A DNA stretch of 64,000 bases from Psychrobacter piscatorii (GCF_904846415.1 NZ_CAJHAR010000008.1:1-64000); one strand, 5' to 3'. Numbered from the stretch's first letter, positions 1 through 9,940 are shown. Numbers and translations: made by a program. The notes: generated by a model not told the origin, from the letters alone.

Positions 1-264
1 GTACATGCGATATATTCTTTATTTAGCATGTAAATAATATTCTTTATAGCAAATAAATATCCTATTTATTAAAAAAACCGTTCATACTATTTTTTATACC
101 GTTTATCGGTGGATGCTATTATTGAGAAATCTAAATATTTTATGACGATATATTTTATTAAAAGCATACTCAGTCAATCTTTGAATGCTCAATTTCTTAG
201 AATATTTGACATTGATAGTGCAAATTTTTATGACGCTATTATTTATAGCTAGCCATAGTTGTGG
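1..264. other. AT-rich stretch without a recognised gene
   Basis: This left edge of the window is very AT-rich and has no convincing reading frame, RNA gene or strong hairpin. It lies downstream of the minus-strand YgjP-like gene. A gene truncated by the window edge cannot be excluded. Confidence 0.4.
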
Positions 265-753
265 TCACCGCTCTTGCCAGTGCAACCATAAACGCATATC
301 TAATTCGAGCTGATGATACTCAGGCTCCATATGACAACACAGTTGATAAAACGCCTTGTTATGATCGTGCTCTTTAAAATGCGCGAGCTCATGCACCACA
401 ATCATCCGTAAAAACTCTGGCGGTGCGTCTTTAAATAGACTGGCCACCGTGATGCTGTTATGGGATTTAAGCTTGCTGCCTTGCACGCGAGATTGGGTGG
501 TATGGATACCTAGCGCATGTTTTAAGACCTTTAATTTACTGCTGTAACTGACATGTGATAGCGGGCCAATCTTACGCATATACTGGTTTTTTATCTCATT
601 GATATAGTGATAAAGCGCCTTATCACTTTGTACTTGATGCTGGGTGGGATATTTTTTATCCAAATACTCACCCATCCTACCGTCGCTTATCATTTGCGCG
701 GCTTGCGTTTGAACCTGCTCTGAGTAATGCGCTATGTATTTTAACCTCGTCAC
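265..753 (-). CDS. YgjP/SprT-like zinc metallopeptidase-type protein
   Basis: A 162-residue protein with the zinc-binding motif HELAH at about residues 121-125 and a further His at about 131 (HNKAF), the arrangement seen in the YgjP/DUF45 and SprT group of putative metal-dependent hydrolases. It is shorter than most YgjP proteins, and the region before the motif is poorly conserved to my eye. The start is GTG, supported by an AAGGA sequence 7-8 bases upstream. No signal peptide is seen, so it should be cytoplasmic. The substrate is unknown for the family. It is followed only by AT-rich sequence and sits downstream of the BCCT terminator, so it probably has its own promoter. Confidence 0.7.
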   Translation of the reverse strand: MTRLKYIAHYSEQVQTQAAQMISDGRMGEYLDKKYPTQHQVQSDKALYHYINEIKNQYMRKIGPLSHVSYSSKLKVLKHALGIHTTQSRVQGSKLKSHNSITVASLFKDAPPEFLRMIVVHELAHFKEHDHNKAFYQLCCHMEPEYHQLELDMRLWLHWQER

Positions 754-866
754 AACAATATCCTTTGCTTGTGTAAAAACTTATCCGCTTGTTTGATAGA
801 TTTTACCTTATATTGGCTATATGTTATCTTTCACTTATGCTGTTTCTCGCTTGTTTTGTTCGTCAT

Positions 867-900
867 AAAAAACCCCATAAGCTGTAGCCAACTTATGGGG
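867..900 (-). terminator. Rho-independent terminator of the BCCT carrier gene
   Basis: Nine-base inverted repeat CCCCATAAG / CTTATGGGG with a 10-base loop. On the minus strand it is followed by a run of six T, as expected downstream of the choline carrier gene. Confidence 0.75.
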
Positions 901-983
901 TCATTTCTTATAACATTTTCTTATAAAGACAGTCACTTGTCAGCTATCGTGCATATGGATTGATAGCTGATAAGTCTAAGCCA

Positions 984-3029
984 TTAACGCTCTAAATGTA
1001 GATACTGCAAATGACGCTCATACTGATTTAAGATATCGACCAATACTTGCTCTTTGGTATAACCGACCAAGTCATACTCTTGCGAACCTTCACTTAAGAA
1101 CACCTCAGCACGGTAGTAGTACTCGGCGTGCTTGGTTGACGTATTCAATGTAAAGTTAGGTCGTTCAGCTTTGATCAAATTGACTTCATAAATAAAATCA
1201 TCTTCATCGCCATGACCAACGCGCAGTTTTAGGCCGTCTACCTGACCACTGTCTTTATCCATACCGGCATCGATATCTTCACCAATACTCGCAAGATTAT
1301 GCGCATCTAACGAGGTTTTGAGACCGCCTGCTTTGAACTCTTTTTCGACCTCAGTCATCGCTGGCATCACAACCGTTTTCAAGAATTTTTCGACCTGCGC
1401 GTGTCCTGGGAAGCTAACAATGCGTTGCAAGCGTGCTTTCCAACCTTTGCCGCTATCAAGTACATTGGCGGTACCAATCGTGCTAGCTTTGCGCTTATTG
1501 CCCTCTTCTTTCAATGACTTCCACATGGACATCATGTAAAGCACTAGAATCAGAGAGAACGGCAAGCCTGCAATCACAGAGACGGATTGTAATGAGGCAA
1601 AACCGCCCGCAAACAATAAGCCTAACGTGATAAGACCTGTCGCCGCTGCCCAAAATAAACGTAACCAAACCGGTGCATCGGTGTCATTAGTCATGCCTCT
1701 TGAGCTTAGGTTCGCAAGTACCAACGCGCCTGAGTCAGCAGAAGTCACAAAGAACACTAAACCGATGATTACACCTGCAAATGATAGGACTTCGCTATAA
1801 GGGAAGTACTCAAATAGCGCAAACATACCCATCGCGGCATCATTGACAGCAGTTTCACCAAGCGCCGTTGCACCATTAGCGACCAGATCTATCGCAGTGT
1901 TACCAAAGATAGAAAACCATGCAAAAATAAAGCCCAATGGAATGAACATCACACCAAAGACAAACTCACGCAGCGTGCGACCACGGCTAATACGCGCGAT
2001 AAATAGACCAACAAACGGTGCCCAAGCGACCCACCATGCCCAGAAAAATATCGTCCAACCTGATTTCCAGTCGGCACCAGCAGTACCGTCGTAAGCGTAA
2101 ACATCAAAGGTTTTATAAATAATGGTTTGGAAGTATTGACCAATATTTTGGGTAAAAGTGTTTAATAAATATACGGTATTACCCATCACGAGTATGGCAA
2201 GCAATAGCAATATTGATGACAGCATATTGAATTCAGATAGACGACGTACGCCTTTTTCGACACCCGTCATCGCAGAGATCGCTGCGGCAATGACAACGCC
2301 TACAATGATAAGCGCTTGAACCATTTTGCTAGATTCAATACCAAACACATGGGTCAAGCCAGCATTGGCCTGTAAGACCCCGATACCCAGACTGGTCGCA
2401 ATACCCATCAATGTACAGACGACACCAAAGGTATCAATACCATCACCCAACCAGCCTTTGATCAAGCGTTCACCAAATATCGGTGTTAGCGGTGAGCGTA
2501 GCGCGAGCGGCATGTTTTTGCGATAAGCGAAGTAAGCCAACGCCATACCAATCAGCGCATAGATACCCCAACCATGTAGACCCCAATGCAAGAAAGTCTG
2601 GGCGAGCGCTTGACGCATGGCCTCAGCACTCGCAGGTTCTAGTCCCGTATGCGGCGTTAAATAATGCATCAATGGCTCTGACGCACCAAAAAACAGTAAA
2701 TCAATACCGATGCCCGCTGAAAACAGCATGGCCGCCCACGCTAAAAACGGAAACTGTGCTTTTTCGTGATCCTGACCTAGCTTGATATCACCATACTTAG
2801 AAAAACCGACAAACAAAGCAAAGATGCTATAAGCGGCAACCACCAACATATAGTACCAGCCAAACTTATCTGATACCCAAGCCATGCTTGAGCTAAGTAA
2901 GGTCTCACTATAATCTGGAAAAACAATGGTCCAGATTATCAATAAAATAGAAATAATAGCCGAACCTAAAAACACAGTTTTATTTAGGCTCAAAGGTTTC
3001 GTCACATCTTGTGATGGCGAACTGTACAT
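984..3029 (-). CDS. betT: BCCT-family choline/betaine/carnitine transporter (BetT-like)
   Basis: Secondary carrier that imports choline or another quaternary amine, driven by ion motive force, in the inner membrane. About twelve hydrophobic segments are visible, with the Trp-rich BCCT signature FFWAWWVAWAPFVG followed by ARISRGR. A hydrophilic C-terminal tail of about 170 residues follows the last membrane segment; long C-terminal domains of this sort are typical of E. coli BetT-type carriers and are linked to osmotic sensing. The reading frame also opens at a TTG (3041), but the ATG at 3029 has a GAGG ribosome site six bases upstream and is preferred. It lies downstream of betA but is separated by a terminator, so it is probably transcribed on its own. 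The role in choline uptake is inferred from family and context. Confidence 0.9.
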   Translation of the reverse strand: MYSSPSQDVTKPLSLNKTVFLGSAIISILLIIWTIVFPDYSETLLSSSMAWVSDKFGWYYMLVVAAYSIFALFVGFSKYGDIKLGQDHEKAQFPFLAWAAMLFSAGIGIDLLFFGASEPLMHYLTPHTGLEPASAEAMRQALAQTFLHWGLHGWGIYALIGMALAYFAYRKNMPLALRSPLTPIFGERLIKGWLGDGIDTFGVVCTLMGIATSLGIGVLQANAGLTHVFGIESSKMVQALIIVGVVIAAAISAMTGVEKGVRRLSEFNMLSSILLLLAILVMGNTVYLLNTFTQNIGQYFQTIIYKTFDVYAYDGTAGADWKSGWTIFFWAWWVAWAPFVGLFIARISRGRTLREFVFGVMFIPLGFIFAWFSIFGNTAIDLVANGATALGETAVNDAAMGMFALFEYFPYSEVLSFAGVIIGLVFFVTSADSGALVLANLSSRGMTNDTDAPVWLRLFWAAATGLITLGLLFAGGFASLQSVSVIAGLPFSLILVLYMMSMWKSLKEEGNKRKASTIGTANVLDSGKGWKARLQRIVSFPGHAQVEKFLKTVVMPAMTEVEKEFKAGGLKTSLDAHNLASIGEDIDAGMDKDSGQVDGLKLRVGHGDEDDFIYEVNLIKAERPNFTLNTSTKHAEYYYRAEVFLSEGSQEYDLVGYTKEQVLVDILNQYERHLQYLHLER

Positions 3030-3219
3030 AAAAGACCTCAAATAGGTAAATTAAACAGTGTCCGATATTGCTTTGTCCGGCATAGCATTATGACTTTTAA
3101 CCACATAACGTATACATAACCGCATGACGCACAAAGCAGTACCAATGAATAAAAGCGAATAAAATGATAAACAGCGCCTATCGTAACGACTTGCATCGCT
3201 CTACTACATCAGCGCTGAT
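3030..3219. other. Leader region of the choline carrier with a 12-bp palindrome
   Basis: Intergenic region between betA and the BCCT gene. It contains a perfect palindrome ATCAGCGCTGAT at 3208-3219, directly beside the betA terminator. No clear -35/-10 pair was found for the carrier gene. Confidence 0.35.
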
Positions 3220-3244
3220 AAAAAAGGCCTTTACGTGAAAGGCC
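3220..3244 (-). terminator. Terminator downstream of betA
   Basis: Perfect seven-base stem GGCCTTT / AAAGGCC with a five-base loop, followed on the minus strand by six T. It separates betBA from the BCCT transporter gene. Confidence 0.8.
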
Positions 3245-3320
3245 ATTACTTTGAAGTTATCTTATATCGTTATTTATTCAGCAGCGCATCTCGCCCTGCC
3301 TACCTGCCCAGCCGCTTAGC

Positions 3321-5021
3321 TTACATCGTTGAGAGGTAATCGCGCATTGGCTCAGAGCGTAGCGGTGCTCCATTGGCGACATAATAATCTGCTGTAGAGC
3401 GAGGCAGTTGTACGCCTTTCATTTTATCAACGATTTTTTCGGCCAGCATAATGGTGGTGGCATTGAGATTGCCGCTAATAATATTTGGCATAATAGATGC
3501 ATCGACGACTCGCAAACCATCGATACCATGTACTAGCCCTTCGCCATTGACGACCGAATCATTATCTTCACCCATGGCACACGTACACGACGGATGATAT
3601 GCCGTCTCGCCATGCTCGCGCACATAGTCATCTAGCTGCTGATCGGTGACCAAGTCTTCGGTTGGTGAGATGGCAGCACCGCGATAAGGGTCCAGCGCAG
3701 GTTGATGCATGATCTCACGCGTGATACGCATCGCCGCACGGAACTCCTGCCAATCCTGATCATGTGACATATAGTTAAATAAAATACTTGGATGCGCACT
3801 TGGGTCTTTTGAGGTCAGCTTGACGCGACCACGACTTGGTGAACGCAATGAGCCAACATGGGCTTGAAAACTGTGCGAATCACTGGCACTACGGCCATCA
3901 TAACGCACGGCAAGCGGCAAGAAATGATACTGAATATTTGGGTGCGTGAATTTCTCATCCGTACGGATAAAACCGCCACCTTCAAACTGGTTGGAAGCTC
4001 CTAGACCTGTACCATTGAACAACCACTCTGCACCAATGGCAGGTTTATTCCACCATTTGTTGGCAGGCGCAATCGAGACTGGCAGCTTACATTCATACTG
4101 CATATACAGCTCTAAATGATCCTGCAAGTTATTACCAACGCCCGGTAAATCTAGTATTTCAGTCACACCAGCGTCTCTAAGCCATTGACCAGGGCCAATA
4201 CCAGAGCGCTGCAATAGCTGCGGTGAGGCAATCGCACCAGAGGACACCACCACTTCACGAGAGGCATAAAACTTTTTGGTTTGGCCTCCATGCTCTACCT
4301 TGACACCGACGGCACGCTTACCATCAAATAAGATCACATCGGTCAGCGCACCAGTCAAGATCGTGATATTGCTACGCGGCTTGGCGCGATCCAGATAGCC
4401 TCGAGCCGTTGAAGCGCGGCGACCATTTGGCGTTACAAAGCGATCCATCGGACCGAAACCTTCTTGCTGATAGCCGTTTAGGTCTTCGGTACGCGGATAT
4501 CCTGCTTGTACGCCCGCTTCAATCATGGCTTGGAACAGAGGATTGACGCCTGGCTTTGAGGTAGTCATCTCAACAGGGCCGCCCGCACCGTGGTAGTCAT
4601 TTTCACCAACATCGCGGTTTTCTGACTTTTTAAAATACGGTAGGCAATCTAAATACGTCCAATCTTCCAGACCTTTGATTTTTGCCCAGTCATCATAATC
4701 CAGCGCATTACCGCGGATGTAGCACATACCGTTGATAAGCGATGAGCCGCCAAGCCCTTTACCGCGACCACAGTCCATGACACGGTTGTTCATATATGGC
4801 TCAGGATCTGTCTTGTAGCCCCAGTTATAAGTCGTACCTTGCAGCGGCATTGCAAGCGCCGCTGGCATTTGAGTACGAAAATCCAATCGATAATCTGGAC
4901 GACCAGCTTCTAGTAGCAATACTTTGATATTGGCATCTTCGGTCAAACGCGTGGCCAGCACATTACCTGCTGACCCTGCACCAACAATAATATAATCGTA
5001 CTCAGGGGTGGTTGATGTCAT
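3321..5021 (-). CDS. betA: Choline dehydrogenase (FAD, GMC family)
   Basis: Oxidises choline to betaine aldehyde, and can take it on to glycine betaine, at the inner face of the cytoplasmic membrane with electrons passing to the respiratory chain. The N-terminal FAD-binding motif GAGSAGNV, the GMC signature [17 protein letters not shown], and the C-terminal catalytic region (HPSCTCAMG, then GNLNATTIM) are all present. The full length aligns very closely by eye with E. coli BetA. An upstream ATG (5033) exists, but its GGAG serves as the ribosome site for the ATG at 5021, which is therefore preferred (566 residues). It lies 105 bases downstream of betB on the same strand, so betBA is a likely operon. 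Confidence 0.95.
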   Translation of the reverse strand: MTSTTPEYDYIIVGAGSAGNVLATRLTEDANIKVLLLEAGRPDYRLDFRTQMPAALAMPLQGTTYNWGYKTDPEPYMNNRVMDCGRGKGLGGSSLINGMCYIRGNALDYDDWAKIKGLEDWTYLDCLPYFKKSENRDVGENDYHGAGGPVEMTTSKPGVNPLFQAMIEAGVQAGYPRTEDLNGYQQEGFGPMDRFVTPNGRRASTARGYLDRAKPRSNITILTGALTDVILFDGKRAVGVKVEHGGQTKKFYASREVVVSSGAIASPQLLQRSGIGPGQWLRDAGVTEILDLPGVGNNLQDHLELYMQYECKLPVSIAPANKWWNKPAIGAEWLFNGTGLGASNQFEGGGFIRTDEKFTHPNIQYHFLPLAVRYDGRSASDSHSFQAHVGSLRSPSRGRVKLTSKDPSAHPSILFNYMSHDQDWQEFRAAMRITREIMHQPALDPYRGAAISPTEDLVTDQQLDDYVREHGETAYHPSCTCAMGEDNDSVVNGEGLVHGIDGLRVVDASIMPNIISGNLNATTIMLAEKIVDKMKGVQLPRSTADYYVANGAPLRSEPMRDYLSTM

Positions 5022-5126
5022 AACATACTCCATAATATTGAAAAATATAAATCGGTTGGTAGCAGTAAGGTCAAATGCACAGCGTCATCAGGCCCAAACT
5101 GCCCTCGTTTTTCTCAATACCAATCA

Positions 5127-6629
5127 TTAAAAGACCGATTCAAACGCACCCAACTCTACTTGGATAGATTTGGTTTGAGTATAATGCTCAAGCGCCTCAA
5201 CCCCGTTTTCGCGGCCAATACCTGAGTGCTTATAGCCACCGACTGGCATCTGTGCCGCTGACTCACCCCACGTGTTCAACCAGCAGATGCCCGCCTCGAT
5301 CTGAGCGATGACGCGATGCGCGCGATTTAGATCCGCAGTCACCACCCCAGCTGCTAAGCCATAATCGGTATCATTGGCGCGGCGGATGACTTCCTCTTCG
5401 GTCTCGTAGGTCAATATTGACATAACTGGACCAAAGATTTCCTCACGCACGATGGTCATATCGTCGCTGCAATCTGTAAATACGGTCGGCTCAACAAAGG
5501 CACCATTTGCCAGTGCATCTGTTGTGACGCGTGCGCCGCCCGTTAGTAGACGTGCGCCGCCCTCTTTGCCTTGCTCGATATAGCCGAGCACTCTTTCCAT
5601 ATGTGGGAAGCTGACCAATGGACCCATGTTGATGTTCTCATCCACCGGATCGCCCAACTTAATACGCTCAACACGCGTTAAAATGGCTTGCTCAAACTTT
5701 TCTTGCATCGCCTTAGGGACAAACACTCGCGTGCCATTGGTACATACCTGACCGGTACTATAAAAATTCGCCATCATAGCGATGTCAGCCGCGGTATCGA
5801 TATCGGCATCATCAAATATGATCAATGGTGATTTACCACCAAGCTCTAGCGTCACATCTTTTAGAGATGAGCTTGCTGCGCTCGACATGACCTTTTTACC
5901 AGTCGGTACGCCACCTGTGAATGATACTTTGGCGATATCTGGATGATTGGTCAGCGCTTGGCCTACTTCGTAGTTGCCTTGTACAACATTGAACACACCA
6001 TCTGGCAGGCCCGCTTCTGTCAAAATCTCAGCCAGTTTTAAAGCGGTCAAAGGGGTGACTTCTGATGGCTTAAAGATCATCGCATTACCAGCAGCCAATG
6101 CAGGTGCTGCTTTCCACATGGCGATCTGAATAGGATAGTTCCATGCACCAATACCAGCGACTACGCCAAGTGGCTCGCGGCGAGTATAGACAAAGCTCGT
6201 ATCACGCAGTGGAATCTGACGACCTTCAATCATGGGCGCAAGCCCTGCATAGTACTCAATGACATCGGCTCCAGTCACGATATCGACATACTTTGTCTCA
6301 GAGTAAGCTTTACCTGTGTCTTTGGTCTCAAGTAGTGCCAACACATCGTTGCGCGCACGCAATATTTCAACGGCTTTTGAGAGAATACGACCACGTTCAA
6401 CAGTCGTCATCGCCGCCCAGATTTTTTGACCTTTATGTGCCGCTTTTACCGCGTCATCAATCTGCTCATTGCTCGTTTGCTGAATGGTTGCTAATACCTC
6501 ACCAGTCGCAGGATTGATATCTTCAAAAGTGGCGAGCGTGTCATCGACCGCCAAGTAACGACCATTAATATAAGCGGTTTGCACTTTTTCTAAATCGATA
6601 ATGTCTGTCAAATTGTTGATATCTGTCAT
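5127..6629 (-). CDS. betB: Betaine aldehyde dehydrogenase
   Basis: NAD(P)-dependent oxidation of betaine aldehyde to glycine betaine, the second step of osmoprotectant synthesis. A full-length aldehyde dehydrogenase of 500 residues, with the NAD-binding/oxyanion segment GAWNYPIQ, the catalytic Glu in LELGGKSP and the catalytic Cys in [12 protein letters not shown]. That cysteine context is typical of BetB. A strong AGGAG ribosome site lies five bases before the ATG. It is the first gene of the betBA pair and lies 117 bases downstream of the TetR gene in the same direction. Confidence 0.95.
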   Translation of the reverse strand: MTDINNLTDIIDLEKVQTAYINGRYLAVDDTLATFEDINPATGEVLATIQQTSNEQIDDAVKAAHKGQKIWAAMTTVERGRILSKAVEILRARNDVLALLETKDTGKAYSETKYVDIVTGADVIEYYAGLAPMIEGRQIPLRDTSFVYTRREPLGVVAGIGAWNYPIQIAMWKAAPALAAGNAMIFKPSEVTPLTALKLAEILTEAGLPDGVFNVVQGNYEVGQALTNHPDIAKVSFTGGVPTGKKVMSSAASSSLKDVTLELGGKSPLIIFDDADIDTAADIAMMANFYSTGQVCTNGTRVFVPKAMQEKFEQAILTRVERIKLGDPVDENINMGPLVSFPHMERVLGYIEQGKEGGARLLTGGARVTTDALANGAFVEPTVFTDCSDDMTIVREEIFGPVMSILTYETEEEVIRRANDTDYGLAAGVVTADLNRAHRVIAQIEAGICWLNTWGESAAQMPVGGYKHSGIGRENGVEALEHYTQTKSIQVELGAFESVF

Positions 6630-6746
6630 AAATTCTCCTTAGGACGATGGGCAAAAGCCGCTACATAAAGGCTCTTACCATATAATGTCGTCATTATTTA
6701 ATTTTGTGAATATAGTTTTCGTAGTTTTTCATTGGCTAAATGTTTA

Positions 6747-7337
6747 TTAGTTCGAACTTGTATCAAAGTCACGGTGCGTCATTTTTATCAACCGATCGTG
6801 TAATGACTGCTTGTCCGCTATATGAATGCCTGAAAAGTCCGAGAGCCAAATCCCATCAGCCGTCAGACGAACCATGCTTAGTGTTTCAGTATCGTCAGTG
6901 GCTGCGTGTTTCTTTAGTTGAGCATTGGCCCATTTGGCCCACAACTCACGTAGCTCGCTATCACCTAACATCAATACATATAATGTTGCTTGATTATCGT
7001 ATTCTGCTTGCGCTTTTTCGCCCAAGCTGATGGTTGCATCTATATAGGCACGGGTAAAAGAACCATAACTCACAGGGTCACTAGCCATGGCGGCATCTAC
7101 TTCTGCCTCAAATTTCGCCATCGCATCATTAAACACTTCAAGCACAAGGGCGTTTTTGGTTGCGAAATGATGCATCACGCCACCCTTTGTCACGCCTACG
7201 GCATCAGCGACCGCCTGAAACGTTACCTTCGTCAGTCCTTGCTCAAGCGTTATCCGTGCTGCCTGATCAAGTAAGGCACGGCGAACCACTTCTGGCTGTT
7301 TTTTGCGCTTATGAGCATTTTCCACTTCTATATTCAT
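6747..7337 (-). CDS. TetR-family transcriptional repressor
   Basis: A 196-residue repressor with an N-terminal helix-turn-helix (TFQAVADAVGVTKGGVMHHF at about residues 40-59) and a variable ligand-binding C-terminal half. Its position directly upstream of betBA suggests BetI, but the sequence does not resemble E. coli BetI beyond the DNA-binding domain. The SMR gene ends one base before its ATG, so the two are almost certainly co-transcribed and translationally coupled. It probably controls the SMR exporter and may also control betBA. The ligand, perhaps a quaternary ammonium compound, is inferred from context only. Confidence 0.85.
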   Translation of the reverse strand: MNIEVENAHKRKKQPEVVRRALLDQAARITLEQGLTKVTFQAVADAVGVTKGGVMHHFATKNALVLEVFNDAMAKFEAEVDAAMASDPVSYGSFTRAYIDATISLGEKAQAEYDNQATLYVLMLGDSELRELWAKWANAQLKKHAATDDTETLSMVRLTADGIWLSDFSGIHIADKQSLHDRLIKMTHRDFDTSSN

Positions 7338-7338
7338 A

Positions 7339-7683
7339 TTAATGCACCACAGAGTTAGACAATAAATTCATCACAACAACACCGCCGACGATCATAGCGA
7401 TGCCAACCACTGCTGCCGTATCTAGGTTTTGCTTGAATAGCACCAATCCTGCGAGCGATGTCAGCACAATGCCCAATCCACCCCATAATGCATAGGCAAT
7501 ACCTAAAGGGATGACCTTGAGTGTCTGTGCCAACAAGTAAAATGAGAGCGCGTAAAGCGCACCCATCATCAGCGTCGGCCCCAAACGGGTAAACTGCTCT
7601 GACTTTACTAAAAAAGTCGTGCCAATCACCTCGCATACAATAGCGATCGTCAGATAACCGTAAGCAATCGTCGTGGGACTCAT
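7339..7683 (-). CDS. Small multidrug resistance (SMR/EmrE-type) exporter
   Basis: A 114-residue, four-helix inner-membrane proton antiporter for lipophilic and quaternary cations. The essential Glu lies in the first helix (IVCEVIGTTFL), and the conserved IPLGIAYALWGGLGIVL and C-terminal NLLS match EmrE by eye. The reading frame extends 19 codons further upstream, but the ATG at 7683 begins at the family's usual N-terminus and has an AAGG-like site upstream. It is the first gene of a pair with the TetR repressor (one-base gap) and stands beside the choline-to-betaine genes. EmrE is reported to move choline and betaine as well as toxic cations, so export of osmolytes is a possible second role. 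Confidence 0.9.
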   Translation of the reverse strand: MSPTTIAYGYLTIAIVCEVIGTTFLVKSEQFTRLGPTLMMGALYALSFYLLAQTLKVIPLGIAYALWGGLGIVLTSLAGLVLFKQNLDTAAVVGIAMIVGGVVVMNLLSNSVVH

Positions 7684-8070
7684 CGTTAGCACACCGCCTT
7701 TATCCAAGCATTTGCTAATGAAGTATAGCAAAGAAACCATATGGTAGGTATTTTATAGCAATATTCCAGCAATGTGAAGGGCTGTCTTGCGTCTTTATTG
7801 TGTCAAACCGTGTAGTGATCGTCTTAGTAGCAAGATATTGCTACCTTTATAGTTAGTTCGATCCGGTTAGGTTGGTAAGCATGTAAATATTGCACCAATT
7901 ACTCTTTTCAAAATCTGATGTTTTCTATAAATGTAGGTAGCGATTGGAGCAAATAAGTAACCTTGCATTATTCTTGGGTGAATAAAGAGGCTGAAATGCC
8001 CTATCTAGCAAGGGATAAGCGCCTATTTCTACTAATTGCGACAATATTTATAATTAATCGCATAATAAGG
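7684..8070. other. Intergenic region upstream of the SMR gene
   Basis: No gene seen. A 10-bp palindrome ACCATATGGT at 7736-7745, about 55 bases upstream of the SMR start, is a possible operator for the neighbouring TetR protein. The remainder is AT-rich and unremarkable. Confidence 0.3.
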
Positions 8071-8099
8071 TTGACAGCCTCTAACGACTTGGCTAAAAT
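8071..8099 (+). promoter_or_regulatory. Sigma-70 promoter of tRNA-Asn
   Basis: A perfect -35 box TTGACA (8071-8076), 17-base spacer and -10 box TAAAAT (8094-8099), followed by a GC-rich stretch (GTGCCCC) of the kind seen in stringently controlled stable-RNA promoters. Transcription should begin near 8106, about 70 bases before the tRNA. Confidence 0.8.
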
Positions 8100-8176
8100 G
8101 TGCCCCACATAACGCAAACAAGCCAAGTAATTACTGCTTTATAAAGCTTGAAACACTTGCAGTTATGACAGCTTAT

Positions 8177-8252
8177 TCTCCAATAGCTCAGTTGGTAGAG
8201 CAACGGACTGTTAATCCGTGTGTCCCTGGTTCGAGCCCAGGTTGGAGAGCCA
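8177..8252 (+). tRNA. tRNA-Asn (anticodon GTT)
   Basis: 76 bases including an encoded CCA. The acceptor stem TCTCCAA pairs with TTGGAGA, the anticodon GTT is at 8210-8212 in the loop CTGTTAA, and the T-loop is GGTTCGAGCCC. It closely follows the E. coli tRNA-Asn pattern. Confidence 0.97.
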
Positions 8253-8258
8253 TATACT

Positions 8259-8293
8259 AAAAACCTTCATCACTATTTGATGAAGGTTTTTTT
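8259..8293 (+). terminator. Terminator after tRNA-Asn
   Basis: Stem CCTTCATCA / TGATGAAGG with a five-base loop, extended by flanking A/T pairs and followed by seven T. Confidence 0.9.
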
Positions 8294-8442
8294 ATTGTTG
8301 CCGTTTTCGCATTTGTCTATAATAATATTCGCATGGCGGCTGTGTTCTTTTAGGCATTTTTGTTGTATGGTAAGATGAGTTCTGATTGGGTTCGTTTTTG
8401 TTTGAGTGTTTTACTCCTACTCACTAAAAATAATGGTTTATT

Positions 8443-8775
8443 ATGATACCTGTACGTGTAAAAAATAAGTTTTCTGATCATCCGCAAAAAATCATGCGCC
8501 CGATCAGCATTCGTTTGTCTGAAGAAATGATTGGCCTATTGGAAGCGACAACGTCAGAATTGGGCTTTAAGCGCATTCAAGGCCTTATTCGTCTTTATAT
8601 TCGTCAAGGCTTAGATCGTGACCATCAAGATTACACGCTCGCTCATGACGAGGTATTTATCGAAACGCTACGTAAGCGCGGCGTCAGTCAGCGTATCATC
8701 GATGAAGCAATCGTAGTAACGCACAATAACAACATCTCTCACTCTTTATCTGAGTTGCAAGACAACGATCAATAA
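8443..8775 (+). CDS. Small uncharacterised protein, possible ribbon-helix-helix type
   Basis: A 110-residue soluble protein of unknown function. Residues about 20-60 (RPISIRLSEEMIGLLEATTS...) resemble the start of a ribbon-helix-helix DNA-binding domain: a short basic strand followed by two helices. The C-terminal half is charged and helical, with no recognised motif. No strong ribosome site precedes the ATG at 8443, and an internal ATG at 8494 could be the real start. It stands alone between the tRNA-Asn terminator and its own terminator at 8856. No toxin or antitoxin partner is seen beside it. Confidence 0.6.
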   Translation: MIPVRVKNKFSDHPQKIMRPISIRLSEEMIGLLEATTSELGFKRIQGLIRLYIRQGLDRDHQDYTLAHDEVFIETLRKRGVSQRIIDEAIVVTHNNNISHSLSELQDNDQ

Positions 8776-8855
8776 CCAATGTTGAACATGACAAACTAAA
8801 AGTCATTATGCGGCCAGATATATGCGACCAAATAGTAGCCGATAACGACATTTAT

Positions 8856-8896
8856 AAAAAAGACCAAGTTTGCTAACGCAAGCTTGGTCTTTTTTT
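8856..8896 (+). terminator. Terminator after the small RHH-like gene
   Basis: Stem AGACCAAGTTTGC / GCAAGCTTGGTCT (one wobble pair) with a TAAC loop, followed by at least six T. Confidence 0.9.
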
Positions 8897-9124
8897 GTGG
8901 CTGTTATCCAGAGCTATTATTCAGAGTAAAACTTTATTAAAACTTTTTATCTTTATACATTTTTTTCATACTTCACAGCACTGATTTTTTGACACTATCG
9001 TCAGTTTGCTACGGTAGTTAGCCATAATTAAACAAAACCTCTCCTTAAACGAGGTATATTAAGAATAACAGTCGCGATTGTTCGTCAGGTTTTACCATAA
9101 TAAAAATGTATAGGGAGGTGTACG
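8897..9124. other. Intergenic region before the lipoprotein gene
   Basis: AT-rich, with no gene seen. It ends with a strong Shine-Dalgarno sequence (GGGAGG) just before 9125. Confidence 0.3.
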
Positions 9125-9856
9125 ATGATGAATTTACAAAATCGTTTTAATAAAACTTTGTGTTTGAGCATTACGGTGGCGATGCTAGCGATTGCACCTG
9201 GCTGCTCATCACCACAAACTGACCCCAGCAAAACAACCATACCGACTGATTCTGACCATTGGCAAAAAAAGCTAGGACAAACCTTTGAGCAATTGCCTGC
9301 GGCCGATCAGCAAGTGCTGAGCCGATATATGCTGCGAATGAAACTCAGCGAGGCTTATGAATCAGGCGCCATGCCGCGTACCACGATTGAGCAAGCCCTA
9401 ATACAACAGCGTGAGTACGAGCGTTTGCATCCCAATAATCCAACGGGTAAAAAGAGCCCTATCGTGACTGGTCAGGCGGCAAATGCGACAGCACAGAAAT
9501 ACCCTGTCGCCCTATTACCAATTAAGACCAGTGACAGTGATAGCTTAAACCAAGTCAAAATGCAGTTCATGCTATCTAATCATGGCGATGTCGCTATACA
9601 GAGCTTCAAAGGCGTGCTCAGCATGAAAGATGCCAACCTTACGCAAGGTAAAAGCTTCAATGTTCCCTTGATACAATTCGATCCAGCTATCGAGCCAGAA
9701 CAATCTGGCAAAATCATTATCGAGAGTAGTATTGAGGACATCAATGTCATGCGTGCAATCAAAAACCCCAACGGCATGACAATCGAGATTGAGGAAGGCA
9801 AACTGATATTAGCAGATGATCAAACCGTTGAGTTTGGCAGCTCACTGGCAAAATAG
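9125..9856 (+). CDS. Putative lipoprotein of unknown function
   Basis: A 243-residue protein with a basic N-terminus, a hydrophobic stretch and a Cys at about residue 27 in IAPGCSS, a weak but plausible lipobox. It is probably anchored in the envelope. The C-terminal half (from about residue 140) looks like an all-beta domain with alternating hydrophobic residues. I do not recognise the family. The ribosome site GGGAGG lies six bases before the first of two adjacent ATG codons. It is monocistronic, ending just before a bidirectional terminator shared with tRNA-Ser. Confidence 0.7.
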   Translation: MMNLQNRFNKTLCLSITVAMLAIAPGCSSPQTDPSKTTIPTDSDHWQKKLGQTFEQLPAADQQVLSRYMLRMKLSEAYESGAMPRTTIEQALIQQREYERLHPNNPTGKKSPIVTGQAANATAQKYPVALLPIKTSDSDSLNQVKMQFMLSNHGDVAIQSFKGVLSMKDANLTQGKSFNVPLIQFDPAIEPEQSGKIIIESSIEDINVMRAIKNPNGMTIEIEEGKLILADDQTVEFGSSLAK

Positions 9857-9940
9857 CCGTACAACGTACTATTTAAGATTTTGTAGAACATGTGACTCAG
9901 TCTTTATATCTCAGTCTTTCTTTATATATAGCAGCCCTAT

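Noticed and set aside
769-963. 64-residue plus-strand open frame rich in Cys and hydrophobic residues
   Set aside because: No ribosome site and no family likeness. It covers the BCCT terminator hairpin, so it is most likely noncoding.
6747-7337. Naming the TetR gene betI
   Set aside because: The position fits, but the C-terminal domain does not resemble E. coli BetI and the gene is tightly coupled to the SMR exporter, so only the family is given.
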